Assembly (NCBI GenBank): GCA_913060875.1
Contig: CAJXSL010000006.1
Location: 186,001-250,000 of the forward strand
DNA from: an uncultured Desulfobacteraceae bacterium
GTDB lineage: Bacteria > Desulfobacterota > Desulfobacteria > Desulfobacterales > UBA5852
Direction of reading: 5' to 3'
Length of the DNA stretch: 64,000 nt
The notes beneath the pieces were generated by a model, which saw nothing but the letters and a program-made list of their open reading frames with translations, was not told the DNA's origin and searched no databases. Of the stretch, positions 27,413 to 37,204 are shown piece after piece. Position 1 is the stretch's first letter; each line of letters opens with the position of its first letter. The position numbers were made by a program, and so were the translations under genes.

Positions 27413-29083
27413 CTATCCCTTATCGTCCGCCAGCATGGCCTCCAGCTTGGCCCGTGGTTGGGGTGCAAACTTATCCAACTCCGGTGGCAAAACAACCCCC
27501 TGGAATCGCAACCACTTGGAACGTATGGAAACCGCCGCGCCAACGAGGAGATTCAATGCCACGGTGACGCAATCGCGATTTTCAGGTTTCTCCAAAACCG
27601 AGCCGCGGGTCCATTGGTTAAACGCCCCGATGCCGGGCCCGCACCAAACCTGGTAATCCATCTGGCGGGAGGGGTCGCCGGCGTTCGCCCATTTTGACGA
27701 TTTGCCGAGGTAGGCCCGAAACACCAGGGCCAGTTTGTGATGGGGGTCTTGTTCCGCCCGTTCGATTTGGCGAGGATCGCGTTCCTCGAAGAACTGACGG
27801 GTTTGTAGCCACTCGGTTTCAAATGCACATTGAAAAAAATCTCGTTCCAGCGTCTGGCGGTCGGCGGCGGGAATCGCTTCCCAGGACGTATACTGGCGAT
27901 AATAATCGTAAAGTTTTTGGGCGCGTAGCGCAAACATGGTGCCCCGTTTCAGCACCTGCACCCGAACCCCCATTTCGAACATGTCGGCGGAAGGCGCCAT
28001 CGTGACATCGGCCTGTTGCGCTTCGGCCAGCATTTGGCGAACGCGATCGGAACTGCCGGACTCCCGGCAGGCCTGGTTGACGGTGCCCGTGAGGATGTAG
28101 GCCGCGCCCATGCCAAAAGCCGCGGCGGCGGCTTCGGGAGTGGCAATGCCGCCCCCCAGGCCGACCCCGATGGGTTCGTCATAGTGATGCGCGGCCATCA
28201 TTTCGTCGCGAAGATCCAGCATGATGGGCAGGAGGGTCAACGCCTGGCGGTTATCCGTATGGCCGCCGGAGTCCGCTTCGGCCGTGAGGTCGGAGGCCAT
28301 CGGAATGCGGCGTGCCAGCTGTGCCTCTTCCTCGCTGATGTCGCCCTGCGCCTGCAGGCGCATTAAAAGTTTCTCCGGCGGTGGTGAAAAGAATTGGCGG
28401 GCCACTTCAACCCGCGAAACCTTGGCGATGACGCGGTTGGGACAGACGATACGACCGTCCGCGTCCCGATGAATCCCGTTGATCCGGTACCGCACCAGGG
28501 GCAGGGTGAGTCGGAGATAAGCGGCGGCGCTGACGCATCGGATGCCGCGACGCAGATAGAGATCGACCACGGCGGCTTCGTGATCGGGTTCATGGGGGCT
28601 ATGGATCAGGTTGAACCCATAGGGGCGATCTCCAAGGGCGGATTGAATGCGATCGATGGCATGTTCGATGGCGTTCAGGCCCATGCCCGCCGCTCCGAAA
28701 AAGGCGATCATGCCGGCTTTGCCGGCGGCGGTGACCATTTCCACCGAGGTGATGCCATTGGCCATGGCACCCATAACATAGGCATAGCGCAGGCCGTAGC
28801 GTTCCCGAAACAGCCGGCTGCCCAGTTCCGCCGGCGGCAGGGGCGGCACATAGGCCTGCAGGGGGTAACTGCCCTGGGGCGGTTCGGTTGGGGATGCTCC
28901 CTGGAGAAGGGCCTGGCCGCTGTGGCTTACGGCGGTCCGGCCGTCTTTTGCAACGATAAAAAGCGCCTTTTGAATCTGCAGCAGGGCAGCCTCCAAGGCG
29001 TAGCGGTTTTCATCGGGCCCGCTTTCCCCCGGGGAAAGCCAGGAGCCGATGTTGGATGGAAAAGGATTTGTAGGCGACGACAT
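27413..29083 (-). CDS. pfaD: PfaD enoyl reductase of the PUFA synthase
   Basis: 556 aa, the usual size. FMN-dependent, 2-nitropropane-dioxygenase-like TIM barrel that reduces (and may isomerise) the double bond in the growing chain. Landmarks: MGAMANGITSVEMV, the flavin phosphate-binding loop GLGGGIATPEAAAAAFGMGA, ILTGTVNQA, and the PfaD-specific C-terminal extension with YQVWCGPGIGAFNQWTRGS. It has its own promoter (29130-29158) and RBS (AAAGGG), separate from pfaA. Confidence 0.93.
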   Translation of the reverse strand: MSSPTNPFPSNIGSWLSPGESGPDENRYALEAALLQIQKALFIVAKDGRTAVSHSGQALLQGASPTEPPQGSYPLQAYVPPLPPAELGSRLFRERYGLRYAYVMGAMANGITSVEMVTAAGKAGMIAFFGAAGMGLNAIEHAIDRIQSALGDRPYGFNLIHSPHEPDHEAAVVDLYLRRGIRCVSAAAYLRLTLPLVRYRINGIHRDADGRIVCPNRVIAKVSRVEVARQFFSPPPEKLLMRLQAQGDISEEEAQLARRIPMASDLTAEADSGGHTDNRQALTLLPIMLDLRDEMMAAHHYDEPIGVGLGGGIATPEAAAAAFGMGAAYILTGTVNQACRESGSSDRVRQMLAEAQQADVTMAPSADMFEMGVRVQVLKRGTMFALRAQKLYDYYRQYTSWEAIPAADRQTLERDFFQCAFETEWLQTRQFFEERDPRQIERAEQDPHHKLALVFRAYLGKSSKWANAGDPSRQMDYQVWCGPGIGAFNQWTRGSVLEKPENRDCVTVALNLLVGAAVSIRSKWLRFQGVVLPPELDKFAPQPRAKLEAMLADDKG

Positions 29084-29129
29084 AATATACCAACCCTTTC
29101 GGACAGGATGATGCGGTTAAAGTGGCGCT

Positions 29130-29158
29130 ATCTAATGGGAAACGATTGCCTGTGTCAA
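29130..29158 (-). promoter_or_regulatory. Sigma-70-type promoter for pfaD
   Basis: On the minus strand, TTGACA at 29158-29153, 17-base spacer, then TTAGAT at 29135-29130. The pfaD ATG is at 29083. It sits in the 117-base gap after xerD. Confidence 0.5.
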
Positions 29159-29200
29159 GGGACGACGTCCAGGGGGTGGGCTCGCGTTTTAGCGGAGACG

Positions 29201-30121
29201 TTATGCGCGTGGATGATAAAGGCGGTGAATCGTTTTCAATCTTTCAGCCGAGACATGGGTATAAATTTGGGTGGTCGCAATATCGGCATGGCCCAGCATG
29301 GTCTGGACCACCCGCAGGTCAGCACCACCTTCCAAGAGGTGGCTGGCAAACGAGTGGCGCAGTGTGTGCGGGCTGATCGGATGACGAATGCCGGCCCGGG
29401 AGGCGTATTTTTTTAAAAGTTTCCAGAACCCCTGACGGGACATGGGGCGCCCCTGCCGCGCCACGAACAAGAATTCGCTGGCGGCCTTTTTAAGGAGTAC
29501 TGGACGGGCTTTGCGGATGTAGTCGCCCACCACCCGCAGAGCGGTTTGCCCGATGGGGACGACGCGCTCCTTGCCTCCCTTGCCAACAACGCGGACAAAG
29601 CCGGCTTCCCGGTTCAGGTCCATTAATCGTAGGTGAATCAACTCGGAAACGCGCAGCCCGGCGGCATAAAGCAGCTCCAACATGGCGGCGTCCCGCAGCC
29701 CCAGTGGACGCGACTTGTCCGGTGCGGCCATAAGGGTCTGGATGTCGCCCAAAGAAAGGACGCCGGGCAGGTGGAGACCGGATTTCGGTAGCTCGATCAG
29801 GGCGGCCGGATCGTGGGGGATGCATTTTTCCTGGTGCAGGAAGCGAAAAAAGCCCCGCAGGGTTACGAGGTGGCGTGCCCGGGATTTGGGCGCAAGGCCC
29901 TGGTTGCGCAAATGAATCAGGTAGCCCAGGATCGCCGCGGCCCTGACCTCCCCCAGGGTATCGATGGATTGGGCGGAAAGATAATCCCGAAAATTTTGAA
30001 GATCACGACTGTAGGATTCAACCGTGTTGGCGGATAGACCCTTCTCCACCGTTATATAGACCAGGAAGCGGTCGAACAGGTGGTCCTGGTGGGAATCATC
30101 GCCTGTGTCCGTGTGAACCAT
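29201..30121 (-). CDS. XerC/XerD-type tyrosine recombinase
   Basis: 306 aa from ATG at 30121 (MVHTDTGDD); the frame extends 51 codons further upstream into the peptidase gene without similarity. Core-binding domain at residues about 12-100, catalytic domain about 115-300. Catalytic residues: Arg in AAGLRVSELIHL, the HTLRHSFASHLLEGG block (His-x-x-Arg), His in LGHADIATTQIYTHV and the Tyr of that block. Full length and context with a cytosolic peptidase suggest the housekeeping dimer-resolution enzyme XerD, not a phage integrase. Confidence 0.9.
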   Translation of the reverse strand: MVHTDTGDDSHQDHLFDRFLVYITVEKGLSANTVESYSRDLQNFRDYLSAQSIDTLGEVRAAAILGYLIHLRNQGLAPKSRARHLVTLRGFFRFLHQEKCIPHDPAALIELPKSGLHLPGVLSLGDIQTLMAAPDKSRPLGLRDAAMLELLYAAGLRVSELIHLRLMDLNREAGFVRVVGKGGKERVVPIGQTALRVVGDYIRKARPVLLKKAASEFLFVARQGRPMSRQGFWKLLKKYASRAGIRHPISPHTLRHSFASHLLEGGADLRVVQTMLGHADIATTQIYTHVSAERLKTIHRLYHPRA

Positions 30122-30171
30122 TCCGTTGCGCTTATCGAACTTTCTGCTATGACCACCCGTGGGGGGCCGCG

Positions 30172-31308
30172 TTATGAAGTTACCAGAGAATAAGCATCGA
30201 GATCGAGTGTATTGAGAACATCGGCGCCGTTTGCGGTGACCAGGACCTGGTTTTCGAGACGGATGCCGCCCCATTCCGGAAGATAAATACCGGGCTCCAC
30301 TGTGACGATCATGCCCGCTTCGAGAATATCATCGCTATGGGGGCTGAGACGGGGCGCTTCATGGATACACAGCCCGGTGCCGTGGCCCAGACTGTGGCCG
30401 AAATGATCGCCGAAGCCGGCCGCTTCTATAATTTTGCGGGCCACCGCATCCACGGTTTGCCCATGGGCTCCGGGTTTAATCGCTGCGATGGCCGCCGCCT
30501 GGGCCTGGCGTACGATGGCGTAGATTTTTTGAAACTGTTCGTCCGGCGGGCCAAAAACGACCGTGCGCGAAATATCGGAACAGTAGCCTGCGAAGCGGGC
30601 CCCCCAATCCAGCAGTATGGGTTCACCTGTTTTAAGCGGTTCGTTTCCCGGCACGGCATGGGGTTTGGCGCTATTGGCACCGGCCGCAACAATGATGGGG
30701 AAAGACGGCGCTTCGGCTCCGGCTGTAAGCATCAATTCTTCCAGTTTGCGGGCCACCTCGCTTTCCGTCATCCCCGGCTGCAGCCATGCCTGCAGATGTC
30801 GGAACGCGGTTTCGGCACATGCAACGGCCTGTCGGGTGATGGCGACTTCGGTGGGGTCTTTGGCCCTACGCATGAATTCAACCTGATTTTCGGTCGCCAC
30901 CAAACGGATCGGGAGCTGGTTTTCCGCCAGATGGTCGATTAAATCCTGATGCTGTTTGACGGTCAGACGGGTGCTTTCAAAACCGACCGAACGTGCATGC
31001 ACCTGTTCGAGAAGGCTGGGAAGGGCGTCAATCAGACCTTTACGGTAGCGTACGATTTTATATCCGGGAGCTTCCTGCCGGGCCTGGAGATCATAACGGG
31101 AATCCGTGGCCAGAAGGCAATGTTCGGCCGTGATGATAAGGGCACCGGCGGTTTCGTCGAATTGACCGTCATCGGCGGTATAGCCGCTGAGATAGCGGCG
31201 GTTGGCATCGATTAAAATAATAAAAGTGTCTAAACCGTTCCGGGCGAAGGTTTCGCGTAAACGGGCCACACGTGGGCTTGTCGGGATTTGGGGCGTATCG
31301 GATGTCAT
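30172..31308 (-). CDS. Xaa-Pro aminopeptidase (M24 family)
   Basis: 378 aa. Cytosolic metallopeptidase that removes N-terminal residues preceding proline. N-terminal creatinase-like domain (1-145), then the pita-bread catalytic domain. The five metal ligands are visible: Asp in LLDWGARF, Asp in YCSDISRTV, His in HSLGHGTGLCIHE, Glu in TVEPGIYLPEWGG and Glu in IRLENQVLV. It lies 50 bases upstream of xerD on the same strand. Confidence 0.92.
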   Translation of the reverse strand: MTSDTPQIPTSPRVARLRETFARNGLDTFIILIDANRRYLSGYTADDGQFDETAGALIITAEHCLLATDSRYDLQARQEAPGYKIVRYRKGLIDALPSLLEQVHARSVGFESTRLTVKQHQDLIDHLAENQLPIRLVATENQVEFMRRAKDPTEVAITRQAVACAETAFRHLQAWLQPGMTESEVARKLEELMLTAGAEAPSFPIIVAAGANSAKPHAVPGNEPLKTGEPILLDWGARFAGYCSDISRTVVFGPPDEQFQKIYAIVRQAQAAAIAAIKPGAHGQTVDAVARKIIEAAGFGDHFGHSLGHGTGLCIHEAPRLSPHSDDILEAGMIVTVEPGIYLPEWGGIRLENQVLVTANGADVLNTLDLDAYSLVTS

Positions 31309-31632
31309 AGGGGTCTATCTACAAGGAAACAGGAACGGAAATCAAGGGGGCATGCCCCTTTCGGCCCAGAGGGCGCACCGGGATGATGACGCGATGCCCA
31401 AGAAGCCAGACCGAAAGGTCTTGACAGCTCAGGGCTATTGGCAAATAACTTGATCGTTGCAGCATGGGGGCAATCCGTCCCCAGGCAGAATGCCTGCCGT
31501 TATCATTTTCCGACTTGGATTCTGCGTCTCTCCATTCCAGGAATTCGCTATCGGGCAAACGGTTTCCGTTTTATGCGCCGCGGTGTGGATTCCCAAAGCC
31601 AAAACGCTCCAGTGGGGCAGTAGCGTGATGAG
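31309..31632. other. 324-bp divergent intergenic region
   Basis: Between the divergent peptidase gene and the receiver/PEP-binding gene. It contains a short perfect hairpin AAGGGG-GCATG-CCCCTT at 31344-31360. Overlapping short frames on both strands lack coding character. Promoters for both genes are expected here, but I see none clearly. Confidence 0.4.
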
Positions 31633-34614
31633 GTGAACATCTTGACGGAGCCCATTGAACAACTAATCGAAGCCTACGAACGGAACGTAAATAATTATCA
31701 CCTGCTCATGTCGCGCCGGGTTAAGGATATTCTTCTGATTTCCAACCTTTATGATGCGTGTATCATCAACGAAGACTGTCGCTTGGCCGATCGTATCGTT
31801 CGGGAATACCGAGGGTTGAATCTCAGCCGTCCTCCCCGCGTAACATGGGCCGCTTCGGCCAGCGAAGCCCTGGATCTTTTGGATCAGAACGATTTTGATA
31901 TGGTCATTACCATGTACCGCCTGGCCCGCGAGGACGCGTTTAGCCTGGGGCGCAAGATCAAATCCCGTCAGCCCAATCTTCCGATTATCATGCTGACCCA
32001 TAATCCCGTGCCGCCATTGTACTGCGTACCGGAAATAGGCCGGATTCCGGGGGTCGATCACATTTTCAGCTGGTCCGGTGACGCCGATCTATCCATGTCG
32101 ATGATCAAATGTGTTGAAGATCTTCATAATGTTAAAATGGACACGGAACGGGCCGGCATCCGCGTGATTCTCCTGGCGGAGAGTTCCCAGGAGCAGCTTT
32201 CCGTCGTCTTGCCGATCCTCTATCGTGAAATCATGAGCCAGACGGAAGCCGCCCTGGAGGAAGGGCTGGATGAAGAAGACCGGCTGATTATTCGCCAAAC
32301 CCGCCCCAAGGTAATCATTGCCGACCATTACGAATCAGCGCAACAGCTCTACCACCAATACAGGCCCTACCTGATGGGCGTGATCGGATCCTCCCAACTG
32401 GGCCAGGAGTGCCATCCGGAGGCCCGGATGGGGCTAGATTTCCTCAAATCAGTGCGGGCGGACAATTCCGAATTACCGTTTCTGTTTTTTACGGAAAAGC
32501 CTTCTGAAGGCCGCGTCGCTGAAGATCTCAATGCCACGGCCGGCAATTCCCTCGACGCAACATTAAAAACAACACTGGTGGAATACGGTCGGAAGTTTTT
32601 CGGTTTTGGCGATTTTATATTTCAGGATGACGCGCAACGGGAAATCGGGCGTGTGCGCAACTTCAACCAGATGATACCGGTGCTCGAGCAAATGCCGGAC
32701 GATGTCCTCCTGAAAGTCGCTCAAACACCGGCGCTGCCGCGGTGGCTTTATGCCCGCGGTGAAATTGTTTTGGCCGATCATCTTCTTCAAAGGATTTCTG
32801 AAGGCAAGCTGGGTCAGCCCGAAGAAGTGCGCAACATGCTTACCGAGACGCTGAAGGTGCGCCAAATCACGCGCCAGAAGCGGATTGTTACCGATTTCGA
32901 CCCGACGGCGGGAGACGGCTTGTCGGGTTTCGTCAAAATCGGGCATGGTTCCCTGGGCGGCAAAGCACGGGGCCTGGTGTTTCTGGCCTCGCAAATCCAT
33001 TCGGAGGCGGACATCGTCAAACGATATCCCGGTGTCCGGATTTATGTGCCGGATACGCTGGTGATTACCACCGACATGTTTGAAGATTTTGTCGATACCA
33101 ACCAACTGGATGTTTCTTCCCGGACGACGATGTCGGACGAAGACATTGCGGCAAGATTTCTGGCCGGGAACTTGCCGGAGAAAATCCATGCTGCGCTCAA
33201 GGCGTTCATCACACCGACGGATTGTCCTCTGGCCGTAAGGTCGTCGAGTCTGCTGGAAGATTCCCAGTCTCGTCCCTATGCGGGGATCTACAAGACCTAT
33301 ATGCTGCCCAACAATCAAAAGGCGCCTGAAGAACGGCTGGATGCGCTGATCCAGGCCGTAAAACTCGTTATGGCGTCGACTTTTTTTGAAGAACCACGCG
33401 CGTTTGCCGCAAGGACGCTGCAAAAGCCGGATGAAGAGAAGATGGCCGTCATCATTCAGCGTCTTATCGGTCGGCAATATGACGACCTGTTCTTCCCGGC
33501 GATTTCAGGCGTTGCCCAATCCTACAACTACTATCCCATGGGACCGATGAAACCGGAAGACGGTATTGTCAATATCGCTGTCGGGTTAGGAAAATCCGTC
33601 GTCGATGGCGAACGTTCATTGCGCTTTTGTCCAAGATATCCCCAGCAGTTACCGCAATTTTCCATCATTGAAGATATCCTGGAAAACGCCCAGCGCGACT
33701 TTTACGGGCTGAAACTCGCTCATGACGGCGGGGGAGAAGACATCCCCATTGAATCGTATATGGAAAAGCGCGATGTCATGGATATTGACGATCCCGAATT
33801 GATGCGCCTTGTCGCCAGCACGTATATGCCGGAAGAGGGGCGCATCAAGGACACGGTCATGGCCGGCGGAAATCCTGTCGTCACCTTCGCCTCCGTGCTT
33901 AAGTACGGTGCGATTCCACTTCCGGAAATTCTTTCCGACATCATGGAACTCGGCCAGCAGGGCATGGACTGCGCCGTCGACGTGGAATTTTCCGTCAATC
34001 TGCCCCAGGGCGGTGGTGGCGCCGCTGAACTGGCGATTTTACAAATCCGCCCCATGGCTTCGCGTGGGGAACTGGCTTCGGTCAACCTGGATCCGGAGGA
34101 GACCAAACGCGCGTTTTGCTATTCGGAAAATGCTTTGGGCAATGGCATCAGCCGTGATTTGACCGATATCATCTATGTCAAACCGTCGGATTTCGACGCT
34201 TCCAAAACGGTCGAAATCGCTGGTGAAATCAGCCGGTTGAATGCCGAGCTCGCCAAAGAAAACCGCAAATACATTCTGATCGGGCCGGGACGCTGGGGGT
34301 CTGCTGATCATTGGCTGGGAATTCCCGTGCGCTGGGCGGATATTTCCGGAGCAGCCGTGATTGTCGAGACCACCCACGAATCGTTCAACGCCGATCCGTC
34401 CCAGGGATCCCATTTTTTTCATAATATGACCTCGCTGGGAATGAATTACCTCAATATCACCAGAGACACCCGGGATTTCATCGAGCCCAGTTGGTTCAAC
34501 TCCCGCCCGGTCATGCGCGTGACGCGCTACCTGTCCCACATTCGCTTGAATCGCCCTGTGGTTGTGAAAGTGGATGGCCGGCATTCAACCGGCATTATCC
34601 TCGATTCGCGCTAG
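31633..34614 (+). CDS. Receiver-like / PEP-pyruvate-binding domain protein
   Basis: 993 aa. N-terminal part has two response-regulator-like folds (about 30-155 with FDMVITMYRL; about 170-310 with PKVIIADHY), followed by a linker. Residues about 430-810 are the ATP-grasp-like nucleotide-binding domain of PEP synthase / pyruvate phosphate dikinase (LGGKARGLVFL, PLAVRSSSLLEDSQSRPYAGIYKTY, VNIAVGLGKSVVDGE, LAILQIRP). The swivelling phospho-His and PEP-binding barrel domains are absent, so it cannot be an ordinary PEP synthase; a regulatory or phosphotransfer role is likely. The GTG at 31633 is used; TTG at 31642 with GAGG upstream is an alternative. Confidence 0.75.
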   Translation: MNILTEPIEQLIEAYERNVNNYHLLMSRRVKDILLISNLYDACIINEDCRLADRIVREYRGLNLSRPPRVTWAASASEALDLLDQNDFDMVITMYRLAREDAFSLGRKIKSRQPNLPIIMLTHNPVPPLYCVPEIGRIPGVDHIFSWSGDADLSMSMIKCVEDLHNVKMDTERAGIRVILLAESSQEQLSVVLPILYREIMSQTEAALEEGLDEEDRLIIRQTRPKVIIADHYESAQQLYHQYRPYLMGVIGSSQLGQECHPEARMGLDFLKSVRADNSELPFLFFTEKPSEGRVAEDLNATAGNSLDATLKTTLVEYGRKFFGFGDFIFQDDAQREIGRVRNFNQMIPVLEQMPDDVLLKVAQTPALPRWLYARGEIVLADHLLQRISEGKLGQPEEVRNMLTETLKVRQITRQKRIVTDFDPTAGDGLSGFVKIGHGSLGGKARGLVFLASQIHSEADIVKRYPGVRIYVPDTLVITTDMFEDFVDTNQLDVSSRTTMSDEDIAARFLAGNLPEKIHAALKAFITPTDCPLAVRSSSLLEDSQSRPYAGIYKTYMLPNNQKAPEERLDALIQAVKLVMASTFFEEPRAFAARTLQKPDEEKMAVIIQRLIGRQYDDLFFPAISGVAQSYNYYPMGPMKPEDGIVNIAVGLGKSVVDGERSLRFCPRYPQQLPQFSIIEDILENAQRDFYGLKLAHDGGGEDIPIESYMEKRDVMDIDDPELMRLVASTYMPEEGRIKDTVMAGGNPVVTFASVLKYGAIPLPEILSDIMELGQQGMDCAVDVEFSVNLPQGGGGAAELAILQIRPMASRGELASVNLDPEETKRAFCYSENALGNGISRDLTDIIYVKPSDFDASKTVEIAGEISRLNAELAKENRKYILIGPGRWGSADHWLGIPVRWADISGAAVIVETTHESFNADPSQGSHFFHNMTSLGMNYLNITRDTRDFIEPSWFNSRPVMRVTRYLSHIRLNRPVVVKVDGRHSTGIILDSR

Positions 34615-34705
34615 AGGGGCCATCTGGTCGTTATGGCCGGCGGTTATTGGGGGGCGGGGATGGCAAAATCCGGCCCTATCGGATCGGACAGGGGGAGATC
34701 GCATC

Positions 34706-35911
34706 ATGATAACGCTTGACGATATACGGGCGGCGGCCGACCGCATTCAGAAGGACATTCTGGCCACCCCCCTGATATCCTCACCGGCCCTGAGCCGCAT
34801 GTTCGGCGCTGAAATCCATCTGAAAATGGAAAGTCTGCAGAAAACAGGATCTTTCAAAGCCCGCGGCGCCATGAATCTCATCAAGGCCTCTTGCGGCCGG
34901 ATTCCCAAAGGCGGTGTTGTCGCCGCCTCGGCGGGCAATCACGCCCAGGGGGTGGCTCTGGCCGCCCGTCAGGTTGGAATACCGGCTACGATCGTAATGC
35001 CCGTCGGCGCTTCCATATCAAAGCAGGAGGCTACCCGCAGCTATGGCGGAAAGGTTCTTCTGGAGGGACAAACCGTTTCCGAAAGCCTTGCCGTGGCAGA
35101 AAAATTGGCCCGGGACGGACGGACATTCATCCATCCGTTCGACGATCCGCTCATCATGGCGGGACAGGGTACCGTGGCACTTGAAATTGTCGAGGCGCTG
35201 CCGGATGTGGAGCGGGTCATTATTCCTGTCGGCGGCGGCGGCGTGATTGCCGGCATGGCGGTCGCCCTGCGGGCCCTGCGGCCAGGGGTCAAGATTACGG
35301 GGGTGCAGGCGGCGGTCTGTCCCTCCGCTGTGGTGGCGATCCAAAAAGGGGAAATAGTGGAAATCCAGGGCGCCACGTCCATCGCGGATGGCATTGCCGT
35401 GCGTAAAACGGGCGCCGCTCCGTTTGAGATCATCCGTGATCTGGTCGACAACGTCGTGACCGTCGAAGAAGAGCACATTGCCGCCGCCATTCTCCTTTTG
35501 ATGGAACGCAAGAAAATTGTCGCGGAGGGGGCCGGGGCCGTTGCCCTGGCCGCCCTCATGAGCCGGGCCGTGCCATTGCAGCCGGGCGAGAAAACCGTGT
35601 TGCTGATCAGCGGCGGCAACCTGGACAGCCCCTTGCTGGGGCGCATTATCCGCAAAGGATTAATCCAGAGCGGACGCATCTTAAGGGTGAACGTCATGCT
35701 GGCGGATGAACCCGGCGTTCTGGCCAGGTTGCTCAATTGCATCGCCGCGCGTCAGGCCAACGTTCTTCATATTCACCACAATCGGTCCCGACGGGATTTC
35801 CCGGTCAATATGACGGCGGTCGAACTGGAACTGGAAACCCGCGGGGAGTCGCATGTCGAAGAAATCGAGCGATCGTTGCGGGATGCGGGGTATACCCTGT
35901 CTGTCTGTTAG
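34706..35911 (+). CDS. ilvA: Threonine ammonia-lyase (catabolic/biosynthetic, ACT-domain form)
   Basis: 401 aa from ATG at 34706 with GGGGGAG upstream. PLP enzyme that deaminates threonine to 2-oxobutanoate, the first step to isoleucine. Lys of the KTGSFKARGAMN motif binds PLP; ASAGNHAQGVAL and the VGGGGVIAGMA phosphate loop are intact. A single C-terminal ACT domain (about 325-401, starting ILRVNVMLADEPGVLARLL) suggests allosteric control. Length matches the shorter, single-ACT type. Confidence 0.93.
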   Translation: MITLDDIRAAADRIQKDILATPLISSPALSRMFGAEIHLKMESLQKTGSFKARGAMNLIKASCGRIPKGGVVAASAGNHAQGVALAARQVGIPATIVMPVGASISKQEATRSYGGKVLLEGQTVSESLAVAEKLARDGRTFIHPFDDPLIMAGQGTVALEIVEALPDVERVIIPVGGGGVIAGMAVALRALRPGVKITGVQAAVCPSAVVAIQKGEIVEIQGATSIADGIAVRKTGAAPFEIIRDLVDNVVTVEEEHIAAAILLLMERKKIVAEGAGAVALAALMSRAVPLQPGEKTVLLISGGNLDSPLLGRIIRKGLIQSGRILRVNVMLADEPGVLARLLNCIAARQANVLHIHHNRSRRDFPVNMTAVELELETRGESHVEEIERSLRDAGYTLSVC

Positions 35912-35971
35912 CATGCGGTCGTCATTCACCGGCGATGGTATGGTCCGGCGCTTGTCCGGTGGGCGGCGTCA

Positions 35972-37204
35972 TCAAAGATTCCAGGCCAGGGAGAGCTGGT
36001 TTTTGTTAACCGCCAGATTCAGATCGTTGTGAACCAGTTCATGGGGTCGTTCTTCGAAAGGCAGGTAAACCAGCAGGGCCTTGCGGGGTTTAATCCCGAT
36101 GTGGGGCAGCCATTCGGCCACACGTTCCTTGGGTTTGATGAGACCGGCAACATTGACACGCAATGTTTCAATGGCTTCACTGACCGGCAGGTTGGCTGTC
36201 AGACAATGGTGGCGGGGGCCGCCCGGTTCAAGGTTTTTGGGAGGCTGGGCGGTGGTAAGGACATGCATCAGGCGCAGGAAGACCCGGGGGCGTACCTTGA
36301 AAGCCGGTGCCCAGAAGTGAAACGCGGTCGCTTCCCAATCCTTTTGGACCGCTTTGGGAAGGTTGGCCAGGCGCGCCAGATCCGCGTAGGAGTTCAGATC
36401 GACCCCGTTGACATCGGCCTTGATGCGCCAGAAGGGAAGATAGACCGGCTCCTGAAGTTGGGTGGGGGTATGCGCACACGGGACGGCTGAAAATCCATTC
36501 GGACCAGGTTGCCAGAGGGAATGACAGTGGGCGCAGTTCAAAACCTGGGCATCCCGGGAGCCCGTCAGATCCCAACCGCAGTTGGGACACATGGCGGGAA
36601 TAAATTGAAAACGCGCCGAAGGTGTTCCGCCGGGGAAATTTTCAGGGCGGAACGAATTGGTTCGCGTCGGCAGGGGCTTATTCAGGACCGCGTCCACCAG
36701 CCCCGGATTGGTGTAATAAGGGGCATAAATCAGGCTGATCGTTTCGCCGATGTGGGCCTGGTGGAGAAGGGGGGACGCCAAATCCCGGGTGAAGCGGCGG
36801 TTGAAAATCGTCATGACCGCTTTGAAGGAGGTTTGCGGGGCGATAAAGTACCCCTTGGTCTCAGGAGAAACGCATTCAAGGGTCAAGGCTTGGCTTCGCA
36901 ACCCTAAAGACACCGGGAAGCAAGTCGACGAACACGCCTGGTGACTGGTGTCAATGAACTTTTCGTGTGTGCGGTCCGCCAGGCAGGAAAACAGCATGCC
37001 TTTGAAGCGCCAATAGGGGAAATAGATCAGTTCCCGGTCGTCCGGTGTTTTGTGGGGCAGGTGATATTGGCTGAACCCCCGTGTCAGCAGATAGGATTTG
37101 ACACGGCAATACGCACAGGAAAACAGACGGTCGGATTCCAAGAGCGTTGCCGGTGCCCCGCATTGGGGGCACTGGTGCTGAATTTTCAGGTCAGAGTTTT
37201 TCAC
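35972..37204 (-). CDS. Zinc-ribbon protein paired with the SPFH gene
   Basis: 410 aa from GTG at 37204, which overlaps the end of the SPFH gene by 14 bases; translational coupling fits better than the long upstream frame starting at 37318. Two or more zinc ribbons: CPQCGAP...CAYCR near the N-terminus and CPNCGWDLTG...CAHCH in the middle. The rest has repeated IYFPYWRFKG / VYLPFWRIKA / LLVYLPFEE strands. The function is unknown. Neighbouring genes suggest a membrane-associated complex with the SPFH protein. Confidence 0.65.
   Translation of the reverse strand: MKNSDLKIQHQCPQCGAPATLLESDRLFSCAYCRVKSYLLTRGFSQYHLPHKTPDDRELIYFPYWRFKGMLFSCLADRTHEKFIDTSHQACSSTCFPVSLGLRSQALTLECVSPETKGYFIAPQTSFKAVMTIFNRRFTRDLASPLLHQAHIGETISLIYAPYYTNPGLVDAVLNKPLPTRTNSFRPENFPGGTPSARFQFIPAMCPNCGWDLTGSRDAQVLNCAHCHSLWQPGPNGFSAVPCAHTPTQLQEPVYLPFWRIKADVNGVDLNSYADLARLANLPKAVQKDWEATAFHFWAPAFKVRPRVFLRLMHVLTTAQPPKNLEPGGPRHHCLTANLPVSEAIETLRVNVAGLIKPKERVAEWLPHIGIKPRKALLVYLPFEERPHELVHNDLNLAVNKNQLSLAWNL

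Noticed and set aside
29201-30121. Phage or integron integrase
   Set aside because: Full-length XerD-like layout beside a housekeeping peptidase gene, no attachment-site repeats or other phage genes nearby.
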